From contig DCIX01000004.1 in assembly GCA_002317135.1 (NCBI GenBank), positions 1 to 64,000 of the forward strand: a DNA stretch of 64,000 nucleotides, given 5' to 3'. Of this stretch, positions 62,265 to 64,000 are shown piece after piece (position 1 is the first letter of the stretch; each line of letters begins with the position of its first letter). The position numbers were made by a program, and so were the translations under genes. The notes under the pieces were generated by a model that worked only from the letters and a program-made list of their open reading frames with translations, was not told the DNA's origin and ran no database searches. The DNA comes from Bacteroidales bacterium UBA1715 (GTDB lineage Bacteria > Bacteroidota > Bacteroidia > Bacteroidales > UBA1715).

Positions 62265-63878
62265 GTGAATCAAACTAGATATATTTTTGTAACAGGTGGA
62301 GTTGTTTCTGGACTCGGAAAAGGTATAATTTCTGCTTCGGTAGGAAAACTATTACAAGCAAGAGGCTACAAAGTAACGATTCAAAAGTTGGATCCTTATT
62401 TGAATATAGATCCAGGAACATTGAACCCATACGAACACGGCGAATGCTATGTTACAATTGATGGTGCGGAAACAGACTTGGACTTAGGACATTATGAACG
62501 ATTCCTAAATCACGAAACGACACAGGCGAATAATATTACAACAGGTAGAATTTACCGTAATGTTATTGAAAAAGAACGTCGTGGCGATTTCTTAGGCAAG
62601 ACAGTTCAAATCATTCCTCACATTACTGACGAGATTAAACGAAATATCAAATTAGTCGGTAATAAGGGATACGATTTCGTTATCACTGAAATAGGTGGAA
62701 CAGTAGGTGATATTGAATCATTGCCATTTATTGAAGCAATTCGTCAATTAAAATGGGAATTGGAAGGTTCTTGTTTATTCATTCACTTAACATTGGTACC
62801 TTACCTTGCTGCTAGTCAAGAATTAAAGACAAAACCAACACAACACTCGGTAAAACAATTACAAGAGGCTGGTGTTCAACCAGATATCTTGGTTTTGCGT
62901 ACAGAACACAATCTTTCTCCAGAACTTCGTAAGAAAGTAGGTCAGTTCTGTAATGTTGGTTTGGATTCTGTTGTACAATCAATTGACCAACCAACAATTT
63001 ACCAGGTTCCTTTGGCTATGGCAGAACAAAACTTGGATGAAACTATTTTGAAGAAATTCGGTATTCAACCAGGTGAAAAGCCAGAAATGAAACCTTGGCG
63101 TTCGTTCTTGGATAAATTATATAATCCAAAACATCAAGTGAATATTGCTTTGGTTGGTAAATATGTTGAATTACCTGATGCTTATAAATCTATTATTGAG
63201 GCATTTATCCATGCTGGTGCAACTCACGAATGTAAGGTGAAATTGAATCTTGTTCATTCTGAAGAATTGACGTCAGCAAATGCTGCAGATATGTTGGCTG
63301 GTTGTTCTGGTGTTCTTGTTGCTCCTGGATTTGGTCAACGCGGTATCGAAGGTAAATTTGTGGCAATTCAGTATGCTCGCGAAAATAATATCCCATTCCT
63401 TGGTATCTGCTTAGGTATGCAATGTGCAGTAATAGAGTTCGCTAGAAACGTTCTTGGTTACAAGAATGCAAATTCAACAGAAATGAACGAAACTACTCCA
63501 TATCCAGTAATTGATATTATGGCTGACCAAAAGAATATCTCTGAAATGGGTGGAACAATGCGTTTAGGTGGTTATCCTTGTTCTGTGAAAAAAGGAACAT
63601 TGGCACATAAGGTATACGGTGCAGATAATATTATTGAACGTCATCGCCATCGTTATGAATTTAACAATAAATTCATGGCTGATTTTGAAAAAGCAGGTAT
63701 GGAGGCAACAGGTTTCAATCCAGATACAGGTTTGGTTGAAATCGTTGAAATACCTTCTCATAGATGGTTCGTTGGTGTTCAATTCCACCCTGAATATAGA
63801 AGCACTGTTGTACAGCCACATCCGCTATTCGAAGCGTTCGTAAAGGCATCATTACAATATAAAGAAGAAAATAAATAA
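62265..63878 (+). CDS. pyrG: CTP synthase
   Basis: A 537-residue enzyme that aminates UTP to CTP. The N-terminal synthase domain shows FVTGGVVSGLGKGIISAS (P-loop-like), DPYLNIDPGTLNPYEHGE and the DLDLGHYERF segment; the C-terminal glutaminase domain carries the Cys of LGICLGMQ and the HPE of VQFHPEYRS. Length is normal. The start is GTG at 62265, since the family's N-terminus begins exactly there (NQTRYIFVTGG). No attenuator-like hairpin lies upstream. Confidence 0.96.
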   Translation: MNQTRYIFVTGGVVSGLGKGIISASVGKLLQARGYKVTIQKLDPYLNIDPGTLNPYEHGECYVTIDGAETDLDLGHYERFLNHETTQANNITTGRIYRNVIEKERRGDFLGKTVQIIPHITDEIKRNIKLVGNKGYDFVITEIGGTVGDIESLPFIEAIRQLKWELEGSCLFIHLTLVPYLAASQELKTKPTQHSVKQLQEAGVQPDILVLRTEHNLSPELRKKVGQFCNVGLDSVVQSIDQPTIYQVPLAMAEQNLDETILKKFGIQPGEKPEMKPWRSFLDKLYNPKHQVNIALVGKYVELPDAYKSIIEAFIHAGATHECKVKLNLVHSEELTSANAADMLAGCSGVLVAPGFGQRGIEGKFVAIQYARENNIPFLGICLGMQCAVIEFARNVLGYKNANSTEMNETTPYPVIDIMADQKNISEMGGTMRLGGYPCSVKKGTLAHKVYGADNIIERHRHRYEFNNKFMADFEKAGMEATGFNPDTGLVEIVEIPSHRWFVGVQFHPEYRSTVVQPHPLFEAFVKASLQYKEENK

Positions 63879-63917
63879 AATGAAAAGAGGTGTGTGAACA
63901 CCAATAAAAACTAAAAA

Positions 63918-64000
63918 ATGGATAAAAATTCTGTTATTGGAACTGTCCTGATTTGTTTATTGATGGTAGGCTACTATTTCTTTACAAGACCTACCGAAGA
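63918..64000 (+). CDS. yidC: Membrane protein insertase YidC, N-terminal part only
   Basis: The first 27 codons of a gene that runs off the right end of the window. The peptide MDKNSVIGTVLICLLMVGYYF is the usual beginning of Bacteroidota YidC (signal anchor helix), ending in the typical TRPTEE. pyrG followed by yidC is a common gene order in Bacteroidota. A small hairpin (GGTGT...ACACC, about 63888-63902) without a T-run lies between the two genes. Confidence 0.85.
   Translation, partial: MDKNSVIGTVLICLLMVGYYFFTRPTE

Noticed and set aside
63888..63902. Small hairpin between pyrG and yidC as a terminator
   Set aside because: The stem is only 5 bp and no T-run follows; readthrough into yidC is more likely.

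Overview
This is a 64 kb piece of an AT-rich bacterial chromosome that looks like an uncultured or little-studied member of the order Bacteroidales (phylum Bacteroidota). The evidence is: a TonB-dependent receptor followed by a DUF4249 lipoprotein; three large secreted proteins ending in type IX secretion (T9SS) sorting domains; a hybrid periplasmic propeller sensor; DUF3127, DUF3276 (PUR-alpha-like) and DUF349 proteins; and promoters of the Bacteroidota form TTTG - about 20 nt - TAnnTTTG (clearest at 45830-45861 and 56975-57006). Shine-Dalgarno sequences are mostly absent. No rRNA, tRNA, insertion sequence, integrase or CRISPR array was seen.

Layout. 1-5.1 kb: a tightly packed operon with a polysaccharide-export ABC permease, a tiny lipoprotein, a methyltransferase, a TonB-dependent receptor and a DUF4249 lipoprotein. 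5.1-9.95 kb: a MerR regulator, a T9SS-exported SASA-family esterase, hisA and a cysteine-synthase-like enzyme. 10.0-15.95 kb: a compact accessory (defence) island with a YhcG/DUF1016 nuclease, a BcgI-like type IIB restriction-modification pair behind a highly structured ~200 nt leader, and a DUF4143 ATPase flanked by copies of one long palindrome. 16.0-23.3 kb (minus): a two-domain DUF3127 protein with an SSB-like tail, then a cell-envelope operon (sugar-kinase-like phosphotransferase, RapZ C-domain protein, SpoIID-like protein, deoxynucleoside kinase, Wzz, O-antigen ligase/polymerase, ComB-like phosphatase). 23.3-32.1 kb: a FISUMP-type secreted protein and the carbamoyl-phosphate synthase locus carB-carA-carB. 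32.2-43.2 kb: a small secreted protein and a minus-strand group with a propeller/SpoIIE-phosphatase sensor and two giant T9SS cargo proteins, one a trypsin-like protease. 43.4-56.96 kb (minus): pheT, nifJ, rho, a PorE-like OmpA protein, pyrI, pyrB, a PUR-alpha-like gene and an MsbA-type exporter. 57-64 kb: an M23 peptidase, trmD, a DUF349 protein, a lipoprotein, pyrG and the start of yidC.

Functional themes are envelope and surface building (O-antigen, T9SS cargo, exporter, M23 and SpoIID proteins) and pyrimidine synthesis (carB-carA-carB, pyrBI, pyrG).

The most interesting signals are regulatory. (1) The carB operon is preceded by a promoter, a 27-codon leader ORF with a U-rich end, and an intrinsic terminator overlapped by the leader stop codon; pyrB has a terminator 8-12 nt before its start codon, right after the stop of the upstream gene and after another U-rich tract. 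Both resemble the enterobacterial pyrBI and rph-pyrE UTP-sensing attenuators. (2) The restriction-modification gene has a ~180 nt non-coding leader with nested, mutually exclusive stems. (3) A DUF4143 ATPase gene is bracketed by 15-16 bp perfect palindromes. (4) One 17 bp sequence occurs upstream of both the yhcG gene and the restriction locus.
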